Of a DNA stretch of 64,000 nt, positions 9,460-20,403 are shown piece after piece (position 1 is the stretch's first letter; each line of letters opens with the position of its first letter). The DNA lies in contig CM060174.1 in NCBI GenBank assembly GCA_030549775.1, forward strand, positions 16,045,193 through 16,109,192, given 5' to 3'. The stretch comes from Tamarix chinensis. Its lineage: Eukaryota; Streptophyta; Magnoliopsida; Caryophyllales; Tamaricaceae. The notes under the pieces were generated by a model, which did no database searches, was not told the DNA's origin, and saw only the letters and a program-made list of their open reading frames with translations. A program made the position numbers and the translations under genes.

Positions 9460-12400
9460 TATGATAGGAGAGTGACCTATGATGGGTATAAGAATATATA
9501 TACTGTATATAAGGATGATAAGAAGAATATTTTAGCACCCATGACTCCAAAATAAATCTTTGATGATCAAATTAAAATAAAATCTGACAATAAAGAGTTA
9601 ACTAAGCAAAGTGTAGAGACTGGAACTTGTTCAAAAGAGGTTAAGAAGTCATTTGGATTTTATGCAAAAAAGAGTGATGTTTAAAGGGCTATTAGACATC
9701 AATCAAATGTATATCTAATGGTATATAAGGAGTGTTATGAGTGTTGTACAGACTTAATTGAGGATGTACCTAATAATGTTAGAGAGCTATTAGAGGAATA
9801 TAGTGATTTATTTCTTGAGGAGAACCCCCATGGATTACCTTCATTAAGGGGCATAGAACACCAAATAGATTTCATACCAGGAGCTCTCATTCCTAACAGA
9901 CCTACTTATAGAGCTAATCCAAAGGAAGTTAAGGTGTTAAAGAAATAGGTCTCTGAATTATTGAGTAAAGGTTATATTAGAGAGTCAATGAGTCCTTCTG
10001 TTGTACCAGTTCTTTTAGTGCCAAAAAATAATGGGAGTTGGAGGAATGCATAGATAGTAGAGTAGTAAACAAGATAAATATTAAGTATAGGTATCCTATA
10101 CCTAGATTAGATGAAATTTTAGATTTGTTACATTGTGCTATAATTTTTTCTAAAATAGATTTGAAGAGTGGGTATCAACAAATTAGGATGAAACTAGGAG
10201 ATGAGTGGAAAACAACTTTTAAAACAATTTTTGGGTTGTATGAGTAGTTAGTTATTCCATTTGGGTTATCTAATGCTCCAAGTACTTTTATGAGACTTAT
10301 GAACCATGTGCTTAGGAATTTTATTGGAAAACTTGTAGTTGTCTATTTTGATGATATACTTATTTACAGCAAATCTCTAGAAGAGCATTTGAAACATTTG
10401 AGGATTATTTTAGTTGTGTTTAAGGAAGAAAAGTTGTATGCTAATTTAGCTAAGTCATGATTTTGTTTAGAAAGTGTAGCATTCCTAGGGTTTGTTATTA
10501 GTAGGAATGGTATATATGTTGATAAAGAGAATATTAAAGCAATACAGGAATGGCCTATACATAAGACAGTAACTGAGGTTAGAAGTTTTCATGGTTTATG
10601 TTCTTTTTATTGTAGATTTGTTAGAAATTGTAGTACTTTAGTAGCGCCTTTAATTGCAATTACAAAAAAAAAGAAAATGGTTTTAAGTGGGAATTAGAAA
10701 AACAAAAAGCTTTTGAAATTCTTAAGGCAAAATTAACACAAGCTCCTATATTAGTTCTTCCTGACTTTGACAAGATGTTTGAATTGGATTGTGATGCTTT
10801 AGGATTAGGAATTGGAGCTATTCTTTCTCAAGAGGGTAGACCAATAGCTTACTTTAGTGAAAAGTTGAGTGGCAGTACTTTAAATTACTCCACTTTTGAA
10901 AATGAATTGTTTGCTTTAGTAAGGGCATTAGAAGTATGACAACATTATTTATGGCCTAGAAAATTTGTTATTAATATTGATCACGAAGTTGTTAAATCAA
11001 AATTGAATAGAAGATAGGGTAGATGGATATAATTTATTGAAAATTTTCCTTATATAATTAAATATAAAAAGGGAGGTGATAATATAGTTATAGATGCTTT
11101 GTCTAAGAGACATGTTTTGTTAAATACAATGGATGCTGCTTTGTTGGGATTTTCTCATATTATGGTTTTATATATTGAAGATCATGATTTTAAAGAAGTG
11201 TATAAAAATTGTGAAACTGCTACCCAAGGTAAGTATTATATCTATGATGGATATTTTTTTAGGGAAAATAGGTTATGCATACCTAATTGTTCATATAGAG
11301 GATTACTAATCCAAGAGGCACATAATGGTGGGTTGATGGCACATTTAGGGTTTCAAAAGACTTTAGATATATTATTTGAACATTTTTATTGGCCTCATAT
11401 GAAGAAAGATGTGTTGAAATATTGTGTTAATTGTGTGGCTTGTAAACAGGCTAAGTCTACTTCTAAACCATTTGGATTGTATACTCCATTACCTGTTCCT
11501 ATCCAACCATCGACTAATATTTCTTTGTATTTTGTCTTGGGATCACCTAGAACTAATAGGGCTAAAGATTCTATAATGGTTGTAGTAGATAGGTTTAGAA
11601 GAATGGCACATTTTATACCTTATAATAAAACTAATGATGTTGTAATTGTAGCTGAATTATTTTTCTCTTACATAGTAAAATTACATGGAGTACCTCTAAC
11701 AATAGTATCTGACAAGGATGTTAAATTTCTGAGTCATTTTTGGAAGGTATTGTGGGGAAAGTTAGGAACTAAACTTTTATATTCAACTACTTGTCATCCA
11801 CAAACTGATGGGCAAACGGAAGTAGTAAATAGAACTTTAGGTAATATGTTGAGAGCTGTGCTTGGAAAAAATCTTAGACTGTGGGAAGCTATATTACCAC
11901 AGGTAGAATTTGCTTGTAATAGAACATTACTTTCTACAACAAAGAAAATATCTTTTGAAATTGTGTATGGATTTAATCCCTTGACTCCACTTGATTTGAG
12001 TCCTTTGCCTAATTTTGAATTACATAATTTTGATGCTGAATCTCGTGTTGAAAATATGAAGAAATTGCATGGATCTGTAAGCCAACAGATTAATAAGAGA
12101 GTTCAAAAAATGGCTAAGGTTGCTAATAAAAGAAGAAGGAAAATTGTTTTTCAACCAGGGGATCTAGTTTGGGTGCATCTTAGAAAAGAATATTTTCCAA
12201 CACTTAGGAAATCTAAAGTGGATCCTAGGGGTGATGGTCCTTTTACTATTTTAGAAAAGATTAATGATAATGCTTATAAAATTGATTTGCCTACAAAATT
12301 TGGAAATGTTAGTAACTCTTTCAATGTTTCTAACTTAAGTCCTTTTATTGGAATTAACAAGGTTTCAGAGACGAAACCCCACCAAGAAGAGGAGGATGAT

Positions 12401-12493
12401 GTGTATCTCAATAACTTGTATTTAAATAATTCTATTGATTATTGTAAATTGCATTATACCTATAATTACTTTTCTTATTCTATGAATAATTAG
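9460..12493 (+). pseudogene. pol: CRM-1 pol: reverse transcriptase, RNase H, integrase
   Basis: Broken by stops (for example 9553, 9946, 10246) and frameshifts near 10050 and 10670. RT is recognisable from [12 protein letters not shown] (about 10150) to YFDD at 10344-10355. RNase H starts at about 10790 ([10 protein letters not shown]) and ends with DALSKRH. Integrase follows from 11099 with an HHCC zinc finger (about 11320-11450). Its core has Asp 11711-11713 and Glu 11819-11821, 35 residues apart. The first catalytic Asp position is Tyr (11528-11530, context SLYFVLG), so strand transfer should be lost. The GDLVWVHLRKE and NAYKIDLP motifs mark the integrase C-terminus. The frame runs across the polypurine tract and 97 bases into the 3' LTR. 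Confidence 0.9.
12384..12396 (+). other. Polypurine tract of CRM-1
   Basis: AAGAAGAGGAGGA directly abuts the 3' LTR start and would prime plus-strand synthesis. It is also coding, giving the EEED run at the end of pol. Confidence 0.85.
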
Positions 12494-13306
12494 GGAAAAA
12501 TCAAATTAATGGAAATGGACCATATTGTAGTTGCTTTGAGTAGATGTTGCTGGTTGCTGCTGCTACTCTATAAATTGCTGCATAAGTTGATCTTTCTTAT
12601 TGATTATATAATAGGGAAATTTATCAATCCCATATGATGCATTCGCCGGCATATCTTGGCTAGTGGAAATTATGTTGGCCGCATAATCAGCCACCCGACC
12701 CATATTTTCTGGGTTAGAAGGATTGTAGATTATGCAACCCTTAATAGCCATAATTAGCTACATAAATTAGTTGATGGGAATTAATTTGTAAATCATTTTT
12801 ATGGGAATGTTGTAATCTTGTATTTTGTAGTTGGGCTGAATTATTATTATCAACACCAATAGCCTTGTATTTTGTTTGTATTGCTCAGTTGATCTGTTGG
12901 GCTAATATATTGGGTCTTGTATTTGAGCCCATCGACCGTATAATGGCTCATATTGATTGTATTGTATACGCACATATATAAGGCATATACAGGGATGTTT
13001 GTACGTCACTTTTTTTGGCAGATTATACAGCTCGATCGTATTATTTTCTCTCTAGAATCCTCTCTCTCTCAACTCTTCACTGTCTCTCGCAGAAGTATCT
13101 CTCACTCAATCTTCTTCTTTGCTAATATTCTTCTCGAATCTCTTTTCTGTAAATCCAAACTCAGTTGCCGTTGATTATAACTGTGCTCTGAGTTTTCTCA
13201 ATCTTCCTTTGTTTTGATTCCTTAGGCTGATGGATCTTTTATAGTTGAACCCTTCACTCGACTAACGGTCCGGCGAAATTTCTTGAAACCTATCCAAGCT
13301 TCATCA
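12397..13306 (+). repeat. 3' LTR of CRM-1
   Basis: The 910-bp partner of 624-1535, starting TGATGTG and ending CTTCATCA, followed by the AAAGG target duplication. Its first 97 bases also encode the last 32 residues of pol. Confidence 0.92.
12973..12983 (+). promoter_or_regulatory. TATA box of CRM-1 3' LTR
   Basis: CATATATAAGG is identical to the copy at 1216-1226. It could drive transcription into the DNA beyond 13306 if it were not silenced. Confidence 0.55.
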
Positions 13307-13311
13307 AAAGG

Positions 13312-15026
13312 AGTCAATGGGTTATCTCAATGGATCCACTTTTAATAGAAACTAGTCGATGGATTTGTCTAAACAGTTGATGTGTTTAAGTAGAGGTCAA
13401 ACCATTCTGGTCATAAAGCAATAAGTCGATGAGTTAGGCAAGCTAATTAGATATTCACAAAGACTAGTAAATTGGTTCATCAAACTAATATACTATTTAA
13501 ATAGCTAGTAAATCATGGTCACCAACCATTATAACTATTCACACAACTAGTCAATCAATTATAGCAATTGGTAGACAAGTTTGGGAAAAATAGTGCTAAG
13601 ACGCATGGGCCACACATAAACAAAATTGCTCATCATTTTGAAATTAATCCCATCATGCTTCTTTTTTAATATATATGAAAATACTTAATCCATATACAAA
13701 GTTAAATAAACCATAGTAGTAATCAATATGCAACAAGATCATGCTTGAAGTTCACTAAAATATTGCATAATATCAAAATACTTAAATATTATCTAAAAAT
13801 TTAGACATTAAAACATGGGTAAATTCTCACATCGAATAACTCATTATAATATATACACATGATAGAACATACCAATAACTCAAAACTAAAACAAACAACA
13901 AAAAACTTTATTTATATTAGAGGTAAGGATGATTAATTTGAAGAAAATCTTCTAGTACAAAAATCATTTTAACTTGATGGTCTCTACTAAGGTTTCGATT
14001 TTCTAAGGGAATTAAGAATGAAAACCATTAAATATCATTTTCAAAACATAATAAAAAAAATGAGGAAATAGAGGGAAAATGGTATAATACAACCTTTTCT
14101 CTAATAGAAAAACAAGATCTTCAACCTTTCTCAAAAACTTAATCCTTCCTTATTTAAGAGAAATAACAAATATTTAATAAAAAATAGTTAAATCTAAGAT
14201 TAGGAGAAGAAATAAGAGATAAGAATATATTCAAGGATGAGTAGAAATGAGGTAAGCCTATGTTTTTTTCTTAATAGGGTAAAAAGAGGGAGAAAATGAT
14301 GGATATCACAACACTTAGCAAGATTTACCAAGGAAAAAGGAGAAAAGATAAAATGTAGAAAGTAAGAAATTAAAATAGATAAGGAATAAGGTGTAAGGGA
14401 GAGCTAGGTTGACATCCATAAGGATAAGAGAAGGAAAATACTAACTTGGTTGTATGTGGGCAACCTAGTGTAAGAGAAGTGCATGATGAGGTGAGGGGGT
14501 AGAGTGTAGTTAGGGAGAAGCATGGTAGACAGTTGGTAAGTTCAAGAAAAGGGTATAGGAAGTTAAACATGCATCCATGAATGTTAAAAGAGTGATGAAA
14601 GTGATGAAGTGAGAGAAGGTGAAAAATACCATAAAGTGATTTTTAAGGATTTTTAGCTAAATGAAAATCATAAAATGATGTAAATAATGTAAAGTAATCC
14701 TAAAGCATCAAAATATGTTGATTAGCATAAATAATTCCCAATTATAAGTTTTGATAATCATCGAAATAAGTTTAAAGCTAAAATTAGCAAAGGATATGAA
14801 GGAACAAGATAACTAGTTGGGTTTGGGCAGACTAGCCTACAATTTTTTTGCAAAACTAAAAAAATTAGTTCTTGAGTGCATCATTCGATCGGTTGGGGAA
14901 ACTAACCAATTAGTGTAACTAAAATTCGCATTGTTATTAGAATTTGAAGCCTTTTCCAAATCAAAACCATTTTTTATATTAACATAATTTTAAACGCTTG
15001 TTAAAGATTTTAGGATGGGGTATTAC
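13312..15026 (+). repeat. Unclassified repeat family A (right flank of CRM-1)
   Basis: Non-coding repeat. Between 13320 and 13600 the motif ACTAGTYGATNGRTT occurs about five times at roughly 40-50 base spacing. Similar motifs recur at 14800-14960. The block ends GATGGGGTATTACA at 15026, the kind of end seen in Tekay-type LTRs (GGGGTGTTACA). A related block lies at 22623-23430: both carry a stretch of the form AACYAAAATTxxxCATTGYTAxTxAGAATTTxAARCC. It may be part of a long LTR or an unrelated repeat; I cannot place it. Confidence 0.5.
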
Positions 15027-15985
15027 AAAATAATACATAAAGCACTTAAAGTGCAATATTACATGGGCTAGGGGTGAGGTTTTTATATGATTGTTTCACC
15101 AAATTATAATAGTGGCTCAGAAGCATTTTATCTTGAGAGGTGCCTCAAACCATTCCATCAAGTTAAGAATAGTAAGGTTTTTACACTCAATGTAATATAT
15201 ATTATGATCTTAAGTTAAAAAAATAATGAATAATATATTAATCATTTAAAGTGAAAGATTACTCGAGTCAGGACTAAGGTGTTGTGTTCATTCCACAAGG
15301 CGATAATAGTGATTCAAAAGCATTTTACCCTAAGAGGTGATTTAGATCATTACATTGATTTATGAATAGTGATTAGAACCATGTTACCTTGACTTATGTT
15401 GGATATTTTCCACTAGACAATAATAGTGTCTCAGTAGTGTTCTACCTTTAGAGGTGCTTTAGTCTATTCCACTTGATTAAGAATAATGGTCTCCCTTAAA
15501 TCAATATAAATAAGAATATGTATAATGATTGTATATAATAATGAGAGTTTGGAATTATTATTTATTATACCTTATGTTATTGAGCTCACTTATTCTTCTA
15601 TATGGTTTCTCTCTTCTATGTGACCTTAATATGATTGTATTATTACCTTACTTAACACATACCATATTAATCATCTTTTTCATGGATCCTATTTATTACC
15701 TGAAGCGCGGGACCTAGTTGGGTTTGCGCAAGTCTTTTGGGACCCCTTGGGTGAATATTTTTCATATGATACATTACTTGGGAAAGAGTGATGATTTTTA
15801 CCTCCAGGGCTTAGGTCATAGAGTTAAGCTATCCGTTTGATGGTTTTGGCCTGGATACCTCTTGGGAATCTTAGTTTCAAATGTTTCTCTTTTATATATT
15901 TTGTTCTTTTCTTACTTAGAATAGTCCTCTAAACACTTTTTTAAGTTTATTAAATCTATCTTGTTCTCTATTTTACTATACTTTA
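15027..15985 (+). repeat. Tekay-like LTR fragment
   Basis: Degraded piece of the same LTR family as 20404-22622. Shared features in the same order are the CATTTAAAGTGARAGATTA segment, then repeated GATAATAGTGxYTCAGAAGCATTTTA units at about 15100, 15305 and 15420, then the CCTATTTATTACC stretch (15686). Both boundaries are approximate. No coding capacity. Confidence 0.6.
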
Positions 15986-16129
15986 AGTATTTGGTACTTA
16001 TCCCTTATATTAGATGTAAGGATGATATGGTAAGTCAGACTTGTATCAAGTACTTTAGCCACCCAATTATGTTGTTTTATGCTTGTTATTAAATAAAAAA
16101 TCTCAGCACTAAGCTTAGAAATTTTATTG

Positions 16130-18510
16130 TTATAGCCTATACCTAGAATTTAATTGATTCTACATGTAACTAAATAATCCTTATATCTTGATATCTCAAC
16201 TCTTGGGGTTCTTAATTTGAAGTTTTAAACGCACTTGCATCTAACTATCTTCTTCTTTCTTGGTGCCTTCACAAGTTTACATGTTTGACTCTTTAATCAA
16301 AACTACATGCCCTCTACCATAGTAACACACTACTTAGTAGTGTTAAAACTCACAATAGCCTCTATAAATGATGCCAGATCATATATATCACTAATTGTGT
16401 CTACACTAGATAAGGAAAAGTCAACCAAGTCCTCAAAACCATACTTGATTAGTAGCTTAATAATCCTTCATGCCTTTCCTAGAGAAACACTCCTTTTCTC
16501 CACATGTTTCTTAAATTCACCCACTTCATGAATAATAGGTTTATCAAAAGGGTCATTGTTATTTAAGCCAACCTTAAACTTTACTTACCCTAGAGCACGA
16601 TCATGCTCCACCGCCTTAGACACACAATCACTAGACTTAGTCTTTTGAAGGAAGATATACTCTTTCAAAGTAACATCCCTACTAGTCAAGAACTTAGATG
16701 TAGTTGGGTCCTATAACCTTTACCCTTTCACTCAATATGTCAAGCTAACAAATACACACTTTTTAGCTCACAACTAAAGCTTAACATCATTCATATAAGC
16801 ATAAGTAGGGAAACCAAAGTCATGCAAATCAAAATAACAAGTGAGCTTACCAAACCACAACTCCTCTTGTGTGTTAAAATCAATAGACTACTTGGGTAGC
16901 CGGTTCACTAAGTTTGTTGCCATCATACCTCCTTAGCGCAAAACTATACAACTCTCCCTACATATGATAACATTAAATGAGCCTTTTCCATTGGGGTCCT
17001 ATTTATCTACTCAACAATCTTAGTCTTTTGTGATCTCTCATAACAAGTGTAGTGTCTCTCTATGTCCGGCTTCTAGCATAACTTAATGAAACTATTCTTA
17101 ACAAAATCAACACAATTATTTGTCTAGATACATTTAACTTTATTCCTATTCTTCTTCTCTAGCAAGTTCTCTCAGCATTTCAAAATACTAAACACATCAT
17201 TTTTGAGTTTCAAGAAATATATGCAAACATTTCTAGAAACGTTATCAATAAATATGAACATGTACCGCAAACCTCCTTTGGAAACTAGTATTATATGACC
17301 CACAAATTTTAATAGATATACATAAGAGGTGTCATCAGACTATTCTTAGCTGTCAAAAAGCTAACACGCTTTTGTGTCTCAAATACATAGTGCTCGCAAA
17401 TTTCTATACTACCCATACTTTATCCATCTAGTATCCCCTCTTAGAAAGCTTTGCCAGTCCTTCAACACTCATATGCCACAATCTCATTAGCCAAAGTCTT
17501 ATAACATCCAGGCCTATCAAGATTGTTGATATCACAACAATTGCCCCCAAATCAATGGAACCCAACAACTCATATAGTGTCTAGACCTGTTTCCCCTTCA
17601 TCACAACAATAACATGTACCAACCTCAATTACACATCAATATCCATTATAATCTAAGGACCTCAACAAGAATAGGTTATTCATTATATCTAGGACACTTC
17701 TCACATTAGATAGTGTCCTGACCATAATGTTATGCATGCCCACCTTCACCGTCTCGATTCTTGAAGTTTTTAAGCAACATTGTTGGCCATCAAGATAACT
17801 CCACCTTGTATTTCCTCATAGTTATGAAACTAGAACTAGTTGAAAAAGTATGGTTAGAAAACTTAAAGTCCAAGATCGACCTATCAATCATCTTGGTGTG
17901 TCTATTAGTGGCCATCGGCAAATCTCTGTCACTTCCATATGAGGTAATAAGAGCATCATCTTTTATACTGGATAACTCACCAAACATAGAATCAAGCTTC
18001 TTATTAGGACAAAACATCCTAATATTCTCCTTATTATGACACACATCTCACACCACATTATTGTGCCAATTCTTTCACTTAGATAAGGACTTCTTACAAT
18101 CACTAAACCCTATTCCTAAGTCCTCTTCTAAATGTAAGTCCCTCATTATGTAAGTTCTTAGAATTACCATTACCATTTAACCAACCATCAATCCTCTCCC
18201 ATTGTACCAAGGTTAATTTCACATTCTTAAGGACCAATTCATCCTTCCCATACAATATAGTCTCATGAAAATGTTTAAAGCTTGGAGGCAAATAATAGAA
18301 TAACACTATAGAAAAATATTTTTCATCAAGCTTGAATTCTATAATTTTTCAATCCATCATAATAGAATCAAATAAATTAAAATTAACTTTTAAAGATTAT
18401 CCTAACTCGATTTTAAATTATGAAGCTGACTCTTCAACAATATATGATTTACTATGACCTTCATTATACATAAAGACTTGAGATTCAACAACAAAGCATC
18501 TATAATACCG
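16130..18510 (-). pseudogene. Ty1/copia remnant (Tork/Tnt1-like), gag to start of RT
   Basis: Read on the minus strand, fragments appear in copia order. Gag is at about 18510-18050 (YLPPSFKHFHETILYGKDEL is typical Tork gag), with a degraded CCHC knuckle at about 18040-18000. Protease-adjacent sequence (VKVGMHNIMVRTLSNVRSVLD) lies at about 17760-17660. The GAG-pre-integrase segment is near 17400, and integrase at 17290-16950 has KVKCI and INRTPMEKAHLMLS. RT begins at about 16270 (LVKAPRKKKIVRCKCVF). The rest of RT and RNase H is missing, and no LTR pair was found. Stops and shifts are frequent, so it is an old, truncated copy. Confidence 0.7.
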
Positions 18511-18835
18511 TATTTGTAGAAACCCAAATTTATCAATCCTAATAATGAAAATGGAAATTATGTGTAATTATTTAAGATAATTATTCTGTGATGTTATGTA
18601 TTCAATTTATTATTATTGTATGGATTAATATGGCATATTAGATATAAAGTTAATTAGGGTAACATTTTGATGGAACATAGGTCATTAGTTTTGACATTAG
18701 CTGGAACCCTACTTTATATTTATTTTACCGAGAAACCCTAATTCTGCTAAGTGGATGTTTTTCCTGGTTGAGTTATCTAACTTGTATCCCTACTCGATGT
18801 CCACAAGAGCTCCTTAATGATCACTTTCATAATTT
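18511..18835. other. Unassigned gap
   Basis: AT-rich DNA between the copia remnant and the Tekay integrase. No frame, terminal repeat or RNA structure is visible. Confidence 0.3.
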
Positions 18836-20240
18836 TTGAGGAGATCTGAGCCGACTAGGTTGGAGATGCCAAGCTCAAGAGGATCCATAGGATGTTTTGA
18901 GAAGGTTGGGCAGAAAGGGTTTCAAGTATACAAGGACGGTAGCCTTTGTTACAAGGGTCGTTGGTGCGTACCACAGGGATGTTCAAAATTGAAGCGTTGT
19001 ATCATGGAAGAGGCACATAGGACCCCTTAATCAGTCCACCCAAGAGGGGAAAAGCTTTATACGGACCTCAAGAAGGTGTACTCGTGGCCTCGAATGAAGT
19101 AGAAAGTGGCTGAGTTCATAACCTGGTGTCTGGCCTCTCAGAAGGTTAAGATTGAGCACCATAGACCTATAGAGATATTTCAGCCCTTAGAAGCACTAAG
19201 GTGGAAGTGGGATTTGATATGCATGGACTTTGTTAGTAGGTTGCCAAGGACTCAAAGCGACCGTGACACTATTTGGTTCATTGTGGACAAGTTGATCAAG
19301 TTTTTTGTGTTTATTCCAATGAAGTCCACGTAGAGCATAGATTAGCTAGCCAGTACCTACATGAAGTATGTGGTTAGTCAACATGGGGTTCCGGAGGATA
19401 TTGTATCAGACAGGGATTCAAGGTTCCTCTCTCATTTCTAGGGAAAGTTTCTGGAAGTCCTAAGGAAAAAATTGAAGATGAGTACATCCTTCCATCCTAC
19501 CAAATATGGACAAATAGAGAGGACTATACAAACCTTAGAGGACATGTTGAGGAACTGCATTCTAGATTTTAGGGTTGTTGGGAAGAGTGTCTACATCTAA
19601 TAGAATTTTCGTATAAGAATAACTACTATGCTAGTATAGGGATGACTCCCTTCGAAGCGTTATATCGATCGAAGTGACATTAGTGAGATAGTGGTGTTGG
19701 GATCTGAGATGATCAGGGAGATGACCAAGCAGATCTGCTAGATTCAGGATTGGATGATAGCTGCTCAAAGCCAACAAAAGTGCTATGTTGATCAATAGTG
19801 CCAGAATAGTGACTTTGAGCTTGGGGAAAAAGTGTTCTTAAGGGTTTTCCCCACTAAAGGCATATAAAGATTTTCTGGGAAAGGCAAACTGAGGTACAAA
19901 TATATCGGACCCTATGAGATCTTGGAGTAGGACAGAAAGGTTACATAATAGTTGGAACTTCCACTAGAGTTGGCTCCAGTTCACAATGTGTTCCACATCT
20001 CACAGTTTTGGAAGTATGTTGTTTATCCTTCCCATGTGATCTAGCCTAACAAGTTCTAACTCGATGATTCCCTTGCTTACGAGTAGCGACTTGTGCGGAT
20101 CCTTGACACTAAGCTCTAAAATACCTGCTCAAGTGTGGTCCCTCTCGTGAAGATTCTTTGAAGCCACCAAGGAACTGAAGAAGCTACCTGGGAAGCATAG
20201 AAGGACATGCGCGAGGCGTATTTGAAACTCTTCACCGCAG
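18836..20240 (+). pseudogene. pol: Tekay/Del chromovirus integrase and chromodomain (5'-truncated)
   Basis: Only the 3' end of pol remains. The zinc-binding segment (18836-19100) is partial. The integrase core keeps its full triad: Asp in MDF at about 19226, Asp 19409-19411 and Glu 19517-19519, with 35 residues between the last two. HNVFHISQFWKYV at about 19980-20020 marks the integrase C-terminus of Tekay elements. A chromodomain follows at about 20090-20236 (VPLVKIL, TEEATWE). In this clade the chromodomain reads histone marks and directs insertion to heterochromatin. TAG/TGA codons at 19028, 19333 and 20158, among others, destroy the frame; several sit where Trp or Gln is usual. The 3' LTR follows at 20404. 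Confidence 0.82.
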
Positions 20241-20390
20241 TTATAATAGTCCATAGTAAAACCTTTTTTTCTTTAAGGGGTAAAAATATCACGATTCGTA
20301 CTTCTATTATTTGAATCAGCTTGGAACTAATTTTCCTATTCGCTACTCTCAAAAATTAAGCTAGCGACTTTGGGGACGATGTCTTTCTCT

Positions 20391-20403
20391 AAAGGAGTAG
20401 TGA
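20391..20403 (+). other. Polypurine tract of the Tekay element
   Basis: AAAGGAGTAGTGA lies just before the LTR, after the family's usual TTTGGGGACGATG. The tract is interrupted by T, so it is decayed or the LTR begins three bases earlier at TGATGAAATACC. Confidence 0.6.

Larger units (their letters stand above)
624..13306 (+). mobile_element. Ty3/gypsy LTR retrotransposon CRM-1 (CRM-clade-like), with nested CACTA
   Basis: Complete element with a 5' LTR (624-1535), primer-binding site (1538-1549), gag, protease, reverse transcriptase, RNase H, integrase, polypurine tract (12384-12396) and 3' LTR (12397-13306). The 5-bp target duplication AAAGG lies at 619-623 and 13307-13311. Domain order PR-RT-RH-INT defines Ty3/gypsy. 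LTRs starting TGATG and ending CATCA, no separate chromodomain, and a pol frame that runs into the 3' LTR suggest the CRM clade; this placement is inference. About 22 differences in 345 hand-aligned LTR bases give roughly 6 percent divergence, so the insertion is not recent. A CACTA element occupies 3215-8762, leaving about 7.1 kb of original element. Several stops and frameshifts make it defective. Confidence 0.93.
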
